Positions 1 to 4,252 of a stretch of DNA of 6,295 nucleotides are shown here, piece after piece; position 1 is the stretch's first letter, and each line of letters begins with the position of its first letter. Where the stretch lies: assembly GCA_002506745.1 (NCBI GenBank), contig DAYE01000119.1:1-6295 (forward strand). The letters run 5' to 3'. The position numbers and the translations under genes are program-made. A model generated the notes under the pieces. That model had not been told where the DNA came from. It ran no database searches and was given only the letters and a program-made list of their open reading frames with translations. Origin of the DNA: Euryarchaeota archaeon UBA33. GTDB taxonomy: Archaea; Thermoplasmatota; E2; DHVEG-1.

Positions 1-647
1 AACCTATTGGTCCGACTCTTGGGGTTTGGTATATCGATTATACATACACTAGTACTACCACAGAACCAGACAACGAACAGATCTATTACCTGTTCTACTG
101 GGGTGATGGAAGTAACAGTGGATGGATTGGACCGTATAATTCAGGGGATACTGGGTCAGCATCCCATAATTGGTCGATACTAGGAACATACAATGTGACG
201 GTGAAGGCAAAAGACACCTGGGGTGCAACAAGCATAAGGTCAGAGCCATTGACCGTGGTAGTCACGGACAACACACCTCCATTTAAACCGACGATAACAG
301 GTCCAGCTAAAATAAAACCTGGGACTGCTTACACCTTTACCTTTAATGGGACCGATGAGTTTGATCAGGATCTTACCTATGACATTGACTGGGGTGCTGG
401 AAATGGCGTCGCAGGCCTTGGTCCGTATCATTCCGGTGAAGCATTCGAGTTGACACATACCTGGGCGAAAAAAGGAACCGTCACTATACGAGCAAAAACA
501 ACAGACACATGCGGTGCAGAGAGCGAATGGGCTACCCTTTCAATAGTGTGTCCAACTGAATATCAGTTCAGCTTGAATTCCTTCCTACAGCACCTCTTTG
601 AAAAATACCCGAACCTGTTCCCGCTGCTACATTATCTTTTGGGGTAA
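1..647 (+). CDS. PKD-repeat surface protein, C-terminal part (5' end outside window)
   Basis: The frame is open from base 3 to TAA at 645-647 and gives 214 residues with no start inside the window, so the gene begins to the left. Two PKD-like domains are visible. The first, about residues 1-89, has YWGDGSNSGWIGPYNSGD, a HNWSILGTYNVTVKAKD strand and the linker VTDNTPPFKP. The second, about 90-183, has IDWGAGNG, GPYHSGE, HTWAKKGTVTIRAK and GAESEWATLS. PKD domains are beta-sandwiches typical of exported adhesive or structural archaeal proteins, so a cell-surface role is inferred. The second repeat has WGAG where the family usually has WGDG and may be degenerate. The protein ends in an unusual tail (residues 193-214) with LFEKYPNLFPLLHYLLG, listed separately. 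There is no C-terminal transmembrane helix. The true function and full domain set cannot be told from this fragment. Confidence 0.88.
   Translation, partial: PIGPTLGVWYIDYTYTSTTTEPDNEQIYYLFYWGDGSNSGWIGPYNSGDTGSASHNWSILGTYNVTVKAKDTWGATSIRSEPLTVVVTDNTPPFKPTITGPAKIKPGTAYTFTFNGTDEFDQDLTYDIDWGAGNGVAGLGPYHSGEAFELTHTWAKKGTVTIRAKTTDTCGAESEWATLSIVCPTEYQFSLNSFLQHLFEKYPNLFPLLHYLLG
579..647 (+). other. C-terminal FPLL-type tail, possible sorting or docking signal
   Basis: The last 22 residues of the PKD protein follow a short CPTEYQFSLN linker and contain LFEKYPNLFPLLHYLLG followed by the stop. The tail is rich in Leu, Phe and Tyr, with two prolines four residues apart (P203 and P207). It carries charged residues (E200, K201), so it is not a membrane span. 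The protein at the right edge of the window ends in the same pattern: 14 of 22 positions are identical, and 12 bases (ttcccgctgcta) are identical at 618-629 and 6234-6245. A conserved terminal module on different proteins suggests targeting, anchoring or docking. That role is inference. Confidence 0.6.
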
Positions 648-664
648 TAACACCCCTCTCTCAA

Positions 665-673
665 TTTTTTTTT
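665..673 (+). terminator. T9 terminator of the PKD gene
   Basis: A run of nine T starts 18 bases after the stop codon and follows the pyrimidine-rich stretch cacccctctctc. Archaeal RNA polymerase commonly terminates at T-tracts without a GC hairpin. The rest of the gap to base 819 is AT-rich, with no gene seen. Confidence 0.55.
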
Positions 674-817
674 AAGGAAAAATCTTCCATAACCTTAAAA
701 AATTGCGATAAATAAAAAAAAACCTTGTATTAATCGGATTTATCGGTTTTCTTAGAATTTTTTATATTCCGCTATGGATGTCCTCAATTTCATATTTTCC
801 AAGAGTTACTGACCGCC

Positions 818-831
818 GAAACGCTAATAAG
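818..831 (+). promoter_or_regulatory. Candidate BRE/TATA for the six-cysteine protein
   Basis: An A/G-rich BRE-like stretch (cgaaac) is followed by ctaataag, centred about 28 bases before the ATG at 857. That distance would make the transcript leaderless or nearly so, and no Shine-Dalgarno is visible before the ATG. A 5-bp inverted repeat, gaatc-tataa-gattc (831-845), lies between this box and the start and could be an operator. The box is weak. Confidence 0.3.
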
Positions 832-856
832 AATCTATAAGATTCAAACAGTATAT

Positions 857-1078
857 ATGAGGAAGAACAACCAGCTAGAGACGCCTGAGCATTGCTGGGA
901 GTTTCATAGGTGTCTGAACGAAACAAAAAATCAATGTATTGTGTATAAACTGGGTATTGAAAAAGAATGTTGGGTCACCAACAGAATGAAACCAGGCAAT
1001 CCAGGAATCATGAACGGGAGCTGTGTCAACTGTCAATGGTTCAAAATGCAAACCCAATCGACTGCTTCATCCGACTAA
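857..1078 (+). CDS. Small six-cysteine protein, CW-type metal-binding candidate
   Basis: This gene encodes 73 residues with cysteines at 13, 19, 27, 38, 56 and 59. The arrangement is HCWEFHRC, then QC, then ECW, then CVNCQWF. The CWEF-x-x-C opening, the second CW and the terminal C-x-x-C-x-W resemble small two-CW or CWE-type cysteine-rich domains, found as short stand-alone proteins or attached to signalling proteins in anaerobic archaea and bacteria. Binding of zinc or an Fe-S cluster by these cysteines is inferred. There is no signal peptide or membrane segment, so it is probably cytoplasmic. The ATG at 857 sits in gtatatatgagg without a Shine-Dalgarno, which suggests a leaderless message. 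The gene stands alone, with a T-rich terminator after it. The conserved spacing makes it a real gene despite its size. The exact function is unknown. Confidence 0.75.
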   Translation: MRKNNQLETPEHCWEFHRCLNETKNQCIVYKLGIEKECWVTNRMKPGNPGIMNGSCVNCQWFKMQTQSTASSD

Positions 1079-1081
1079 ACA

Positions 1082-1098
1082 TTTTTGGTTTATTTTTC
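1082..1098 (+). terminator. T-rich terminator of the six-cysteine gene
   Basis: Two T5 runs separated by ggttta (tttttggtttattttt) begin four bases after the stop at 1078. This matches an archaeal hairpin-less terminator. Confidence 0.5.
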
Positions 1099-1139
1099 AT
1101 AAAAATGATTCTTCTTTTTGCTCGCTGAGTGAATAATAA

Positions 1140-1204
1140 TGGGAGTCTGGTTAAGTCTGGGAGGTAAAGAATCTCTTCTTTACGAAAAAATAGCCAGACT
1201 CCCA
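1140..1204. repeat. Compound inverted repeat / stem-loop
   Basis: The outer stem pairs 1140-1153 (tgggagtctggtta) with 1191-1204 (tagccagactccca). It contains a perfect 10-bp core, gggagtctgg/ccagactccc, plus one G-T wobble. Nested inside is a second perfect 8-bp hairpin, gtaaagaa (1164-1171) with ttctttac (1176-1183), closing a tctc loop. The heptamer agtctgg occurs twice on the 5' side (1144-1150 and 1154-1160), so either copy can pair with 1194-1200. No T-tract follows the 3' arm on either strand, so this is not an ordinary terminator. It could be a structured RNA, a processing site or a palindromic protein-binding element. The fold follows from the sequence. Its role is unknown. Confidence 0.6.
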
Positions 1205-1223
1205 AGGAAAATAAATGATGACC

Positions 1224-1234
1224 CGCTATAAATA
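1224..1234 (-). promoter_or_regulatory. Orphan TATA-like box facing the stem-loop
   Basis: The minus strand reads ggtatttatag, nearly the same as the box before the propeller gene at 6056-6066. A start about 25 bases downstream would fall near base 1204, which is the outer edge of the stem-loop. This permits, but does not prove, a small minus-strand RNA beginning with that stem-loop. The box also reads as tataaata on the plus strand, so its direction is ambiguous. Confidence 0.2.
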
Positions 1235-1270
1235 CCTATCCCTTTAAACCTCCTTTAAATTTATAAAATA

Positions 1271-1287
1271 ATGGGAAAAATAAAACA
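1271..1287 (-). terminator. T-rich terminator of the two-helix membrane protein gene
   Basis: About 24 bases beyond the stop at 1311, the minus strand carries a T-rich stretch (tgttttatttttccca). It fits a hairpin-less archaeal terminator. Confidence 0.4.
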
Positions 1288-1310
1288 ATGATGAGCCCAT
1301 GCAATACTTT

Positions 1311-1496
1311 TTATTCTAATTTATTCAACGTAATACCAAAGAAATAACAAATGATGAGGAATGCACTGATCAAAGTAAGACATAATCCAATGAATTTCAC
1401 AAAAGCATATACCACATTTGTAGTATCTTTAAAGAGAATAATCACCACGATCCCAACGAGCAACAGAAAAATGTTGACTAACATATATTTTTTCAT
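1311..1496 (-). CDS. Small two-helix membrane protein
   Basis: This gene encodes 61 residues made almost entirely of two hydrophobic segments, about 5-22 (MLVNIFLLLVGIVVIILF) and 31-55. They are joined by a short polar KDTTNVV loop, and the N-terminus is MKKY. The second segment contains two cysteines (C39 and C50). The ATG is supported by a strong Shine-Dalgarno, GGAGGGA (1506-1512), with a 9-base spacer, so this is very likely translated. It lies 39 bases after the stop of a 19-residue reading frame on the same strand and probably shares its transcript. No family is recognised. Helix-hairpin proteins of this size may be membrane subunits, toxins or stress proteins, and nothing here decides between them. 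Confidence 0.68.
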   Translation of the reverse strand: MKKYMLVNIFLLLVGIVVIILFKDTTNVVYAFVKFIGLCLTLISAFLIICYFFGITLNKLE

Positions 1497-1505
1497 TTAG
1501 AACCA

Positions 1506-1512
1506 TCCCTCC
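1506..1512 (-). promoter_or_regulatory. Shine-Dalgarno for the two-helix membrane protein
   Basis: The minus strand reads GGAGGGA, ending 9 bases before the ATG at 1494-1496. It is one of the clearest ribosome sites in the window and fixes that start. A second ATG overlapping this site (1504-1506) is out of frame. Confidence 0.65.
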
Positions 1513-1535
1513 AATATGCCTCTGTATCGAATTTT

Positions 1536-1595
1536 TTACTCTTCAAAAATATCCTCAAAATCAAATTCATACATGATATTAACTTTCATAATCAT
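1536..1595 (-). CDS. Putative 19-residue acidic peptide
   Basis: A short reading frame, MIMKVNIMYEFDFEDIFEE, ends in TAA at 1536-1538. Its ATG at 1593-1595 is preceded by GAGGAG (1602-1607) with a 6-base spacer, which is close to ideal. A TATA-like box about 47 bases before the ATG predicts a leader of roughly 20 bases that just includes this ribosome site. The last ten residues alternate acidic and aromatic or aliphatic side chains (E, F, D, F, E, D, I, F, E, E), and the only basic residue is K4. It lies upstream of the two-helix membrane protein on the same strand. It may be a leader peptide controlling translation of that gene, or a functional microprotein. Its shortness leaves real doubt. 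Confidence 0.45.
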   Translation of the reverse strand: MIMKVNIMYEFDFEDIFEE

Positions 1596-1601
1596 CCTTA
1601 T

Positions 1602-1607
1602 CTCCTC
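1602..1607 (-). promoter_or_regulatory. Shine-Dalgarno for the 19-residue peptide
   Basis: The minus strand reads GAGGAG with the 6-base spacer ataagg before the ATG at 1593-1595. This is the main reason to accept so short a reading frame. Confidence 0.5.
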
Positions 1608-1633
1608 GCTCTAAAGATGATATCACATCATTG

Positions 1634-1652
1634 TTTAAAAATATACCTTTGC
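1634..1652 (-). promoter_or_regulatory. BRE/TATA promoter of the peptide and two-helix protein unit
   Basis: The minus strand reads gcaaagg followed by tatatttttaaac, a good BRE plus TATA match. The expected start, about 25 bases downstream, is near 1617. That leaves a leader of about 21 bases holding the GAGGAG site before the ATG at 1595. Confidence 0.55.
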
Positions 1653-1690
1653 TTTTAATAAAGCAGAGTGCAGAAAGGATTTGATAAATC

Positions 1691-1698
1691 TTTAAATA
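1691..1698 (+). promoter_or_regulatory. TATA box of the PPC-domain gene
   Basis: The plus strand reads tttaaata, preceded by gataaatc and centred about 28 bases before the ATG at 1723. That distance predicts a leaderless or near-leaderless transcript. The GAGGGA at 1704-1709 is 13 bases from the ATG and would lie upstream of the predicted RNA start. Confidence 0.5.
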
Positions 1699-1722
1699 GA
1701 AACGAGGGATGATGCATCGGCT

Positions 1723-2142
1723 ATGAACTACAAACAAATCCATAATACAGTCGTTGTCCGCATCGATAAAGGCGAAGAACTCGTCGACAGCCTTAAAACT
1801 ATTTGTAAAAAACTTGATATCAAACTCGGGTCGATCAAAGGAATCGGCGCAACCGATAAAGTCACGGTCGGTCTTATGAACACAAAAACAAAAAAATACC
1901 AGTCAAAGGAATTCAATGGAGACCATGAGATCACCTCATTGGTCGGGAACATCACTACGATGAATGGTGATGTGTACCTTCATCTTCATGTTACCTTGGG
2001 TAATATTGAGCATAAGGTTTTCGGAGGTCATCTGACCAGTGCAGTGATCAGTGTGACCTTTGAGGGGTTCATTGACATCATCGACGGTCAAATCAATAGA
2101 GAATATAATGATGAGGTCGGTCTGAACATCCTTCAACTCTAA
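1723..2142 (+). CDS. PPC/DUF296-domain protein
   Basis: This gene encodes 139 residues that form a single PPC (plant and prokaryote conserved, DUF296) domain. Family landmarks are GIGA at 40-43 after the strand IKLGSIK, an EITSLVGNI strand at about 69-77, DVYLHLHVTLG at 83-93 with the HLHV motif, GGHL at 101-104, and the closing strand VISVTFEGFIDI. The length is normal for a stand-alone archaeal or bacterial member. Known structures of the family are trimers, and plant members join the domain to AT-hooks and act at chromatin. The prokaryotic proteins lack AT-hooks, as here, and their molecular role is not settled. The His-rich HLHV and GGHL motifs may bind a metal or ligand. There is no signal peptide, so it is cytoplasmic. 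The start is fixed by the TATA spacing, and the gene is divergent from the small membrane-protein unit. Confidence 0.88.
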   Translation: MNYKQIHNTVVVRIDKGEELVDSLKTICKKLDIKLGSIKGIGATDKVTVGLMNTKTKKYQSKEFNGDHEITSLVGNITTMNGDVYLHLHVTLGNIEHKVFGGHLTSAVISVTFEGFIDIIDGQINREYNDEVGLNILQL

Positions 2143-2146
2143 TACC

Positions 2147-2156
2147 TTTTTTTTTT
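2147..2156 (+). terminator. T10 terminator of the PPC gene
   Basis: A run of ten T begins four bases after the stop at 2142 and is a clear archaeal T-tract terminator. Its last two T also belong to the minus-strand stop codon of the converging permease gene (2155-2157). The two genes thus meet tail to tail with 12 bases between their stops. Confidence 0.65.
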
Positions 2157-3546
2157 AAAGCGAATATTTTGTAGGATTCTGAAACGAAAGAGAAAGCAAA
2201 TACGTAGAAAGCTTCAACGACAAAAACAACATCGTCAGCTCCAAACAAATCAGCAACACACAGAGCGGCAAAATCGAAAGGGATGTGTTGCTGCGGAGAA
2301 GATTCATCCCTGCCCCGACAACACTCAGGAGGACAAATAAAATCATCGCTACACTATACAACAGCAGGATATCTGATTTTTTCCCCACATACTTCACCCC
2401 TAAAGGAAGGGCGATGATGACCGCTGCGAGGAACGAAAAACCTAGAAACCAGAATAAAAACAACAGATCAGTCACACCAAGGAAGATAGGGATGAACGCA
2501 AGATACGGAAGCGTAGTCAAAAAACACAAGGAAAGCACAAGAGCTTTCCCAAAGACAATAGTCTGGTTAGAAACCGGTAGATTGCGCAAGATCCACATGG
2601 TCTTTTCCTCAGTAAGAAACAAATTCAGCGCAGGAAAGACCGCAGCATACATCACAACAACATAACATCCCAAAAAAACAAAAAGAGAGGGGAGAAAACC
2701 ACTCAGATATCTCTGGATCGACTCAGGGATGAACAAATCCGTACCATACACAAAGAGGTAACCCGTTCCCAGGGCAGTAAAGATAGACATTGAGACAAAA
2801 CTGAAAAATAATCGATCCCGCCAAATCCCAGTCACTTCACGAAGAAACAACGCTTGGAGTACACCATGCGTACGAACCTGATCTCGTTCATTGGTTCGTA
2901 TCTTTCTTTTTACAAAGCGATAAGAGTCCAACGGATGAGACAGACTCCAGAGACAATGAAGGATGGCCAGCGGAAGCATGCAAGCGACAAACATCATATT
3001 TTGTGAGAACCAAAAAAAACCAAGCAAGAGAAGCGTCGGAACCAGACGATATTGTCTTGAGGAAAATAAATGAAGAGACAACGCACACCCGAGAAGGATA
3101 CCAGTGGAAACGCTGAGACTAAAGAAGAGATATTCCCAGGGATAGTTTATCGGAACGTGCAACAAAGAAAGAACAAGAAGATACAAAAATGAAAAGGAGA
3201 ACCAAAGACTCATGTTAATAAAAACAATGGTAAGAACGATTTCTCCAACAGTTTTTTTTTGTGGAACATGAGTTGAGAGAGCATAGGATGCTTGAGGCGC
3301 TGATATGAAAAGTGTATGCATATCAGAAGCGGATTTCATCAGAAGTAAAAAAAACACGGCGTAGAACACGTCCATGAAATTGAACGTTGTTTCCGTATGT
3401 AGGAGAAAAAAAGTAAGGAACGCAAACATCACAAGTGAAAAGAAAATCATCGCTGAGAAAAACAGGTATAATATCGGGGATGTTTTGATTTTTCTTCGCA
3501 GGTTTCTTGTTATTTCCCTGAGAAGAAGTCTGCTGGTTTCTAACAT
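2155..3546 (-). CDS. Polytopic membrane protein, ABC-2-type exporter permease-like
   Basis: This gene encodes 463 residues from the ATG at 3544-3546. A TTG four codons upstream (3556-3558) is in frame but less likely, because it lies only about 7 bases after the predicted RNA start. The N-terminal basic helix (RLLLREITRNLRRKIKTSP) is followed by about ten to twelve hydrophobic spans in two halves. The halves are separated by a charged cytoplasmic stretch, KRKIRTNERDQVRTHG (213-228), and ALFLREVTGIWRDRL. Residues 313-326 (EEKTMWILRNLPVS) followed by a GK resemble the 'E..xFWLLK.LPIS...K' signature of ABC-2-like exporter permeases. No ATP-binding motif is present and no ATPase gene is adjacent, so the partner must be encoded elsewhere if this family call is right. 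The substrate is unknown. It lies downstream of the Lrp-type regulator but has its own TATA box. Confidence 0.62.
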   Translation of the reverse strand: MLETSRLLLREITRNLRRKIKTSPILYLFFSAMIFFSLVMFAFLTFFLLHTETTFNFMDVFYAVFFLLLMKSASDMHTLFISAPQASYALSTHVPQKKTVGEIVLTIVFINMSLWFSFSFLYLLVLSLLHVPINYPWEYLFFSLSVSTGILLGCALSLHLFSSRQYRLVPTLLLLGFFWFSQNMMFVACMLPLAILHCLWSLSHPLDSYRFVKRKIRTNERDQVRTHGVLQALFLREVTGIWRDRLFFSFVSMSIFTALGTGYLFVYGTDLFIPESIQRYLSGFLPSLFVFLGCYVVVMYAAVFPALNLFLTEEKTMWILRNLPVSNQTIVFGKALVLSLCFLTTLPYLAFIPIFLGVTDLLFLFWFLGFSFLAAVIIALPLGVKYVGKKSDILLLYSVAMILFVLLSVVGAGMNLLRSNTSLSILPLCVLLICLELTMLFLSLKLSTYLLSLSFQNPTKYSL

Positions 3547-3587
3547 AGTGAACCCCAATCCCTAATATAAGGTCGAAAACAAGGTTC

Positions 3588-3596
3588 TTTATATAA
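3588..3596 (-). promoter_or_regulatory. TATA box of the permease-like gene
   Basis: The minus strand reads ttatataaa inside attcttatataaagaacc. The predicted start is near 3565, giving a leader of about 19 bases before the ATG at 3546. That leader holds the G-rich agggattgggg, which could act as a weak ribosome site. Confidence 0.5.
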
Positions 3597-3644
3597 GAAT
3601 ATCGGAGATCAAGAAGATGAATCGATTTATTCCATCAGGTGGTA

Positions 3645-4172
3645 TTAGAGATATTCCTTTAATTTCGTTGTATCAGGATTGAAGATATTCTGTTTTTTGA
3701 TATCAAAAAGAGTCTCAATAAGATCGATTTTCTGGAAAGTATCCGGGTATATTGTTTTGACCAATTCGCTGAATTTTTTAGCATAGATAATGTCAGGGGC
3801 AAGGAATGTCGCTATCCAGTCATATTCCCCATGGACATAGGAGCTTGTCTCGATGGTGATCCCAAGCTTGGTGACGACCTCTTCAAATTCCCTTGACAGC
3901 AGAACATCAACAATTTTTTTATTAATTTTTTGAGTATTTCGTTTCATGAGGAGTATATAATGCTTTTTTCGTAACGACTCATTGTCAACAATCGCTGTAT
4001 ATCCCCATACAATGTTGTCACGTTCGAGATTTTTAATTATCCTCCAGACCTTCTGCCGAGAAAAACCGCATTTTTTAGCGAACAAATCAAGATTTTCCAT
4101 GCAGTTATTTTGAAGTTGCTCAATCACTTTCTTCTCATCAACCTCAATCTGTTTCTTACTTGTTTTTGCCAT
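3645..4172 (-). CDS. Lrp/AsnC-type transcriptional regulator
   Basis: This gene encodes 175 residues from the ATG at 4170-4172. The N-terminal winged helix-turn-helix covers about 14-60. It contains NLDLFAKKCGFSRQKVWRI (the recognition helix region) and LERDNIVWGYTAIVD, the usual Lrp pattern of an 'L..dGiI.gy.a.v' wing. The second half has the RAM-type fold seen in Lrp proteins, with VHGEYDWIATFLAPD at about 113-127 and the closing strand LIETLFDI. Family members form dimers to octamers and bind degenerate palindromes, often including their own promoter, and many respond to amino acids. The ligand here is unknown. A longer version from an ATG at 4221-4223 is possible. The inner start is preferred for its G/A-rich ribosome site and its MAKTSKK beginning. 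It sits between the propeller gene and the permease gene, all on one strand. Confidence 0.85.
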   Translation of the reverse strand: MAKTSKKQIEVDEKKVIEQLQNNCMENLDLFAKKCGFSRQKVWRIIKNLERDNIVWGYTAIVDNESLRKKHYILLMKRNTQKINKKIVDVLLSREFEEVVTKLGITIETSSYVHGEYDWIATFLAPDIIYAKKFSELVKTIYPDTFQKIDLIETLFDIKKQNIFNPDTTKLKEYL

Positions 4173-4173
4173 G

Positions 4174-4184
4174 TTTCCTCTCCC
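4174..4184 (-). promoter_or_regulatory. Ribosome site choosing the inner start of the Lrp-type gene
   Basis: The minus strand reads gggagaggaaac directly before the ATG at 4170-4172. The purine-rich GGAGAGG core is 4-5 bases from the start. The alternative ATG at 4223 has only agg one base away, so the 175-residue form is favoured. Confidence 0.45.
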
Positions 4185-4240
4185 AATAATGGGTAAACAT
4201 AATGATTCTATGCTTAAAAACATATCCTAGTAGAAAATCT

Positions 4241-4250
4241 GTTATAAAAA
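4241..4250 (-). promoter_or_regulatory. TATA box of the Lrp-type regulator gene
   Basis: The minus strand reads tttttataac, three bases after the stop codon of the propeller gene. It predicts a start near 4218 and a leader of about 46 bases. The T5 run may also help terminate the propeller transcript. A second candidate box, gtttttaag at about 4211-4219, would give a shorter leader. Confidence 0.4.
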
Positions 4251-4252
4251 GG

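Noticed and set aside
774..812. A 12-codon plus-strand frame starting ATGGATGTCC, with a TATA-like tttttatat just before it.
   Set aside because: It is very short, has no ribosome site, and the TATA-like stretch is too close to the ATG for a leaderless start.
1139..1231. A 30-codon frame starting ATGGGAGTCTGG and ending TAA at 1229-1231, on the plus strand.
   Set aside because: It runs straight through the nested stem-loop, has no proper Shine-Dalgarno, and its codons are explained by the inverted repeat. It is kept only as a remote possibility.
1241..1259. Direct repeat cctttaaa...cctttaaa with an 11-base period, giving TTTAAAGGAGGTTTAAA on the minus strand.
   Set aside because: The GGAGG is not followed by a start codon at a usable distance, and two short AT-rich units are not enough to call an operator.
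1215..1357. Three copies of ATGATGA (1215, 1288 and 1351), matching the C box of archaeal C/D guide RNAs.
   Set aside because: No D or D' boxes (CTGA) with guide-length spacing accompany the first two, and the third lies inside the two-helix protein gene with only one CTGA nearby. In AT-rich DNA this heptamer is common.
2285..2665. A 126-codon plus-strand frame rich in Arg, Lys and Asn opposite the permease gene.
   Set aside because: It mirrors the hydrophobic codons of the membrane protein, and the frame has no recognisable motif.
4199..4213. Weak palindrome cataatgattctatg before the Lrp-type gene, a possible autoregulatory site.
   Set aside because: Only four base pairs per arm match, which is expected by chance in AT-rich DNA. 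Binding data or conservation would be needed.
4173..4223. N-terminal extension of the Lrp-type regulator by 17 residues to an ATG at 4221-4223.
   Set aside because: The extra residues do not resemble the family N-terminus, the ribosome site is poor, and the start nearly coincides with the predicted RNA start. The inner ATG is better supported.
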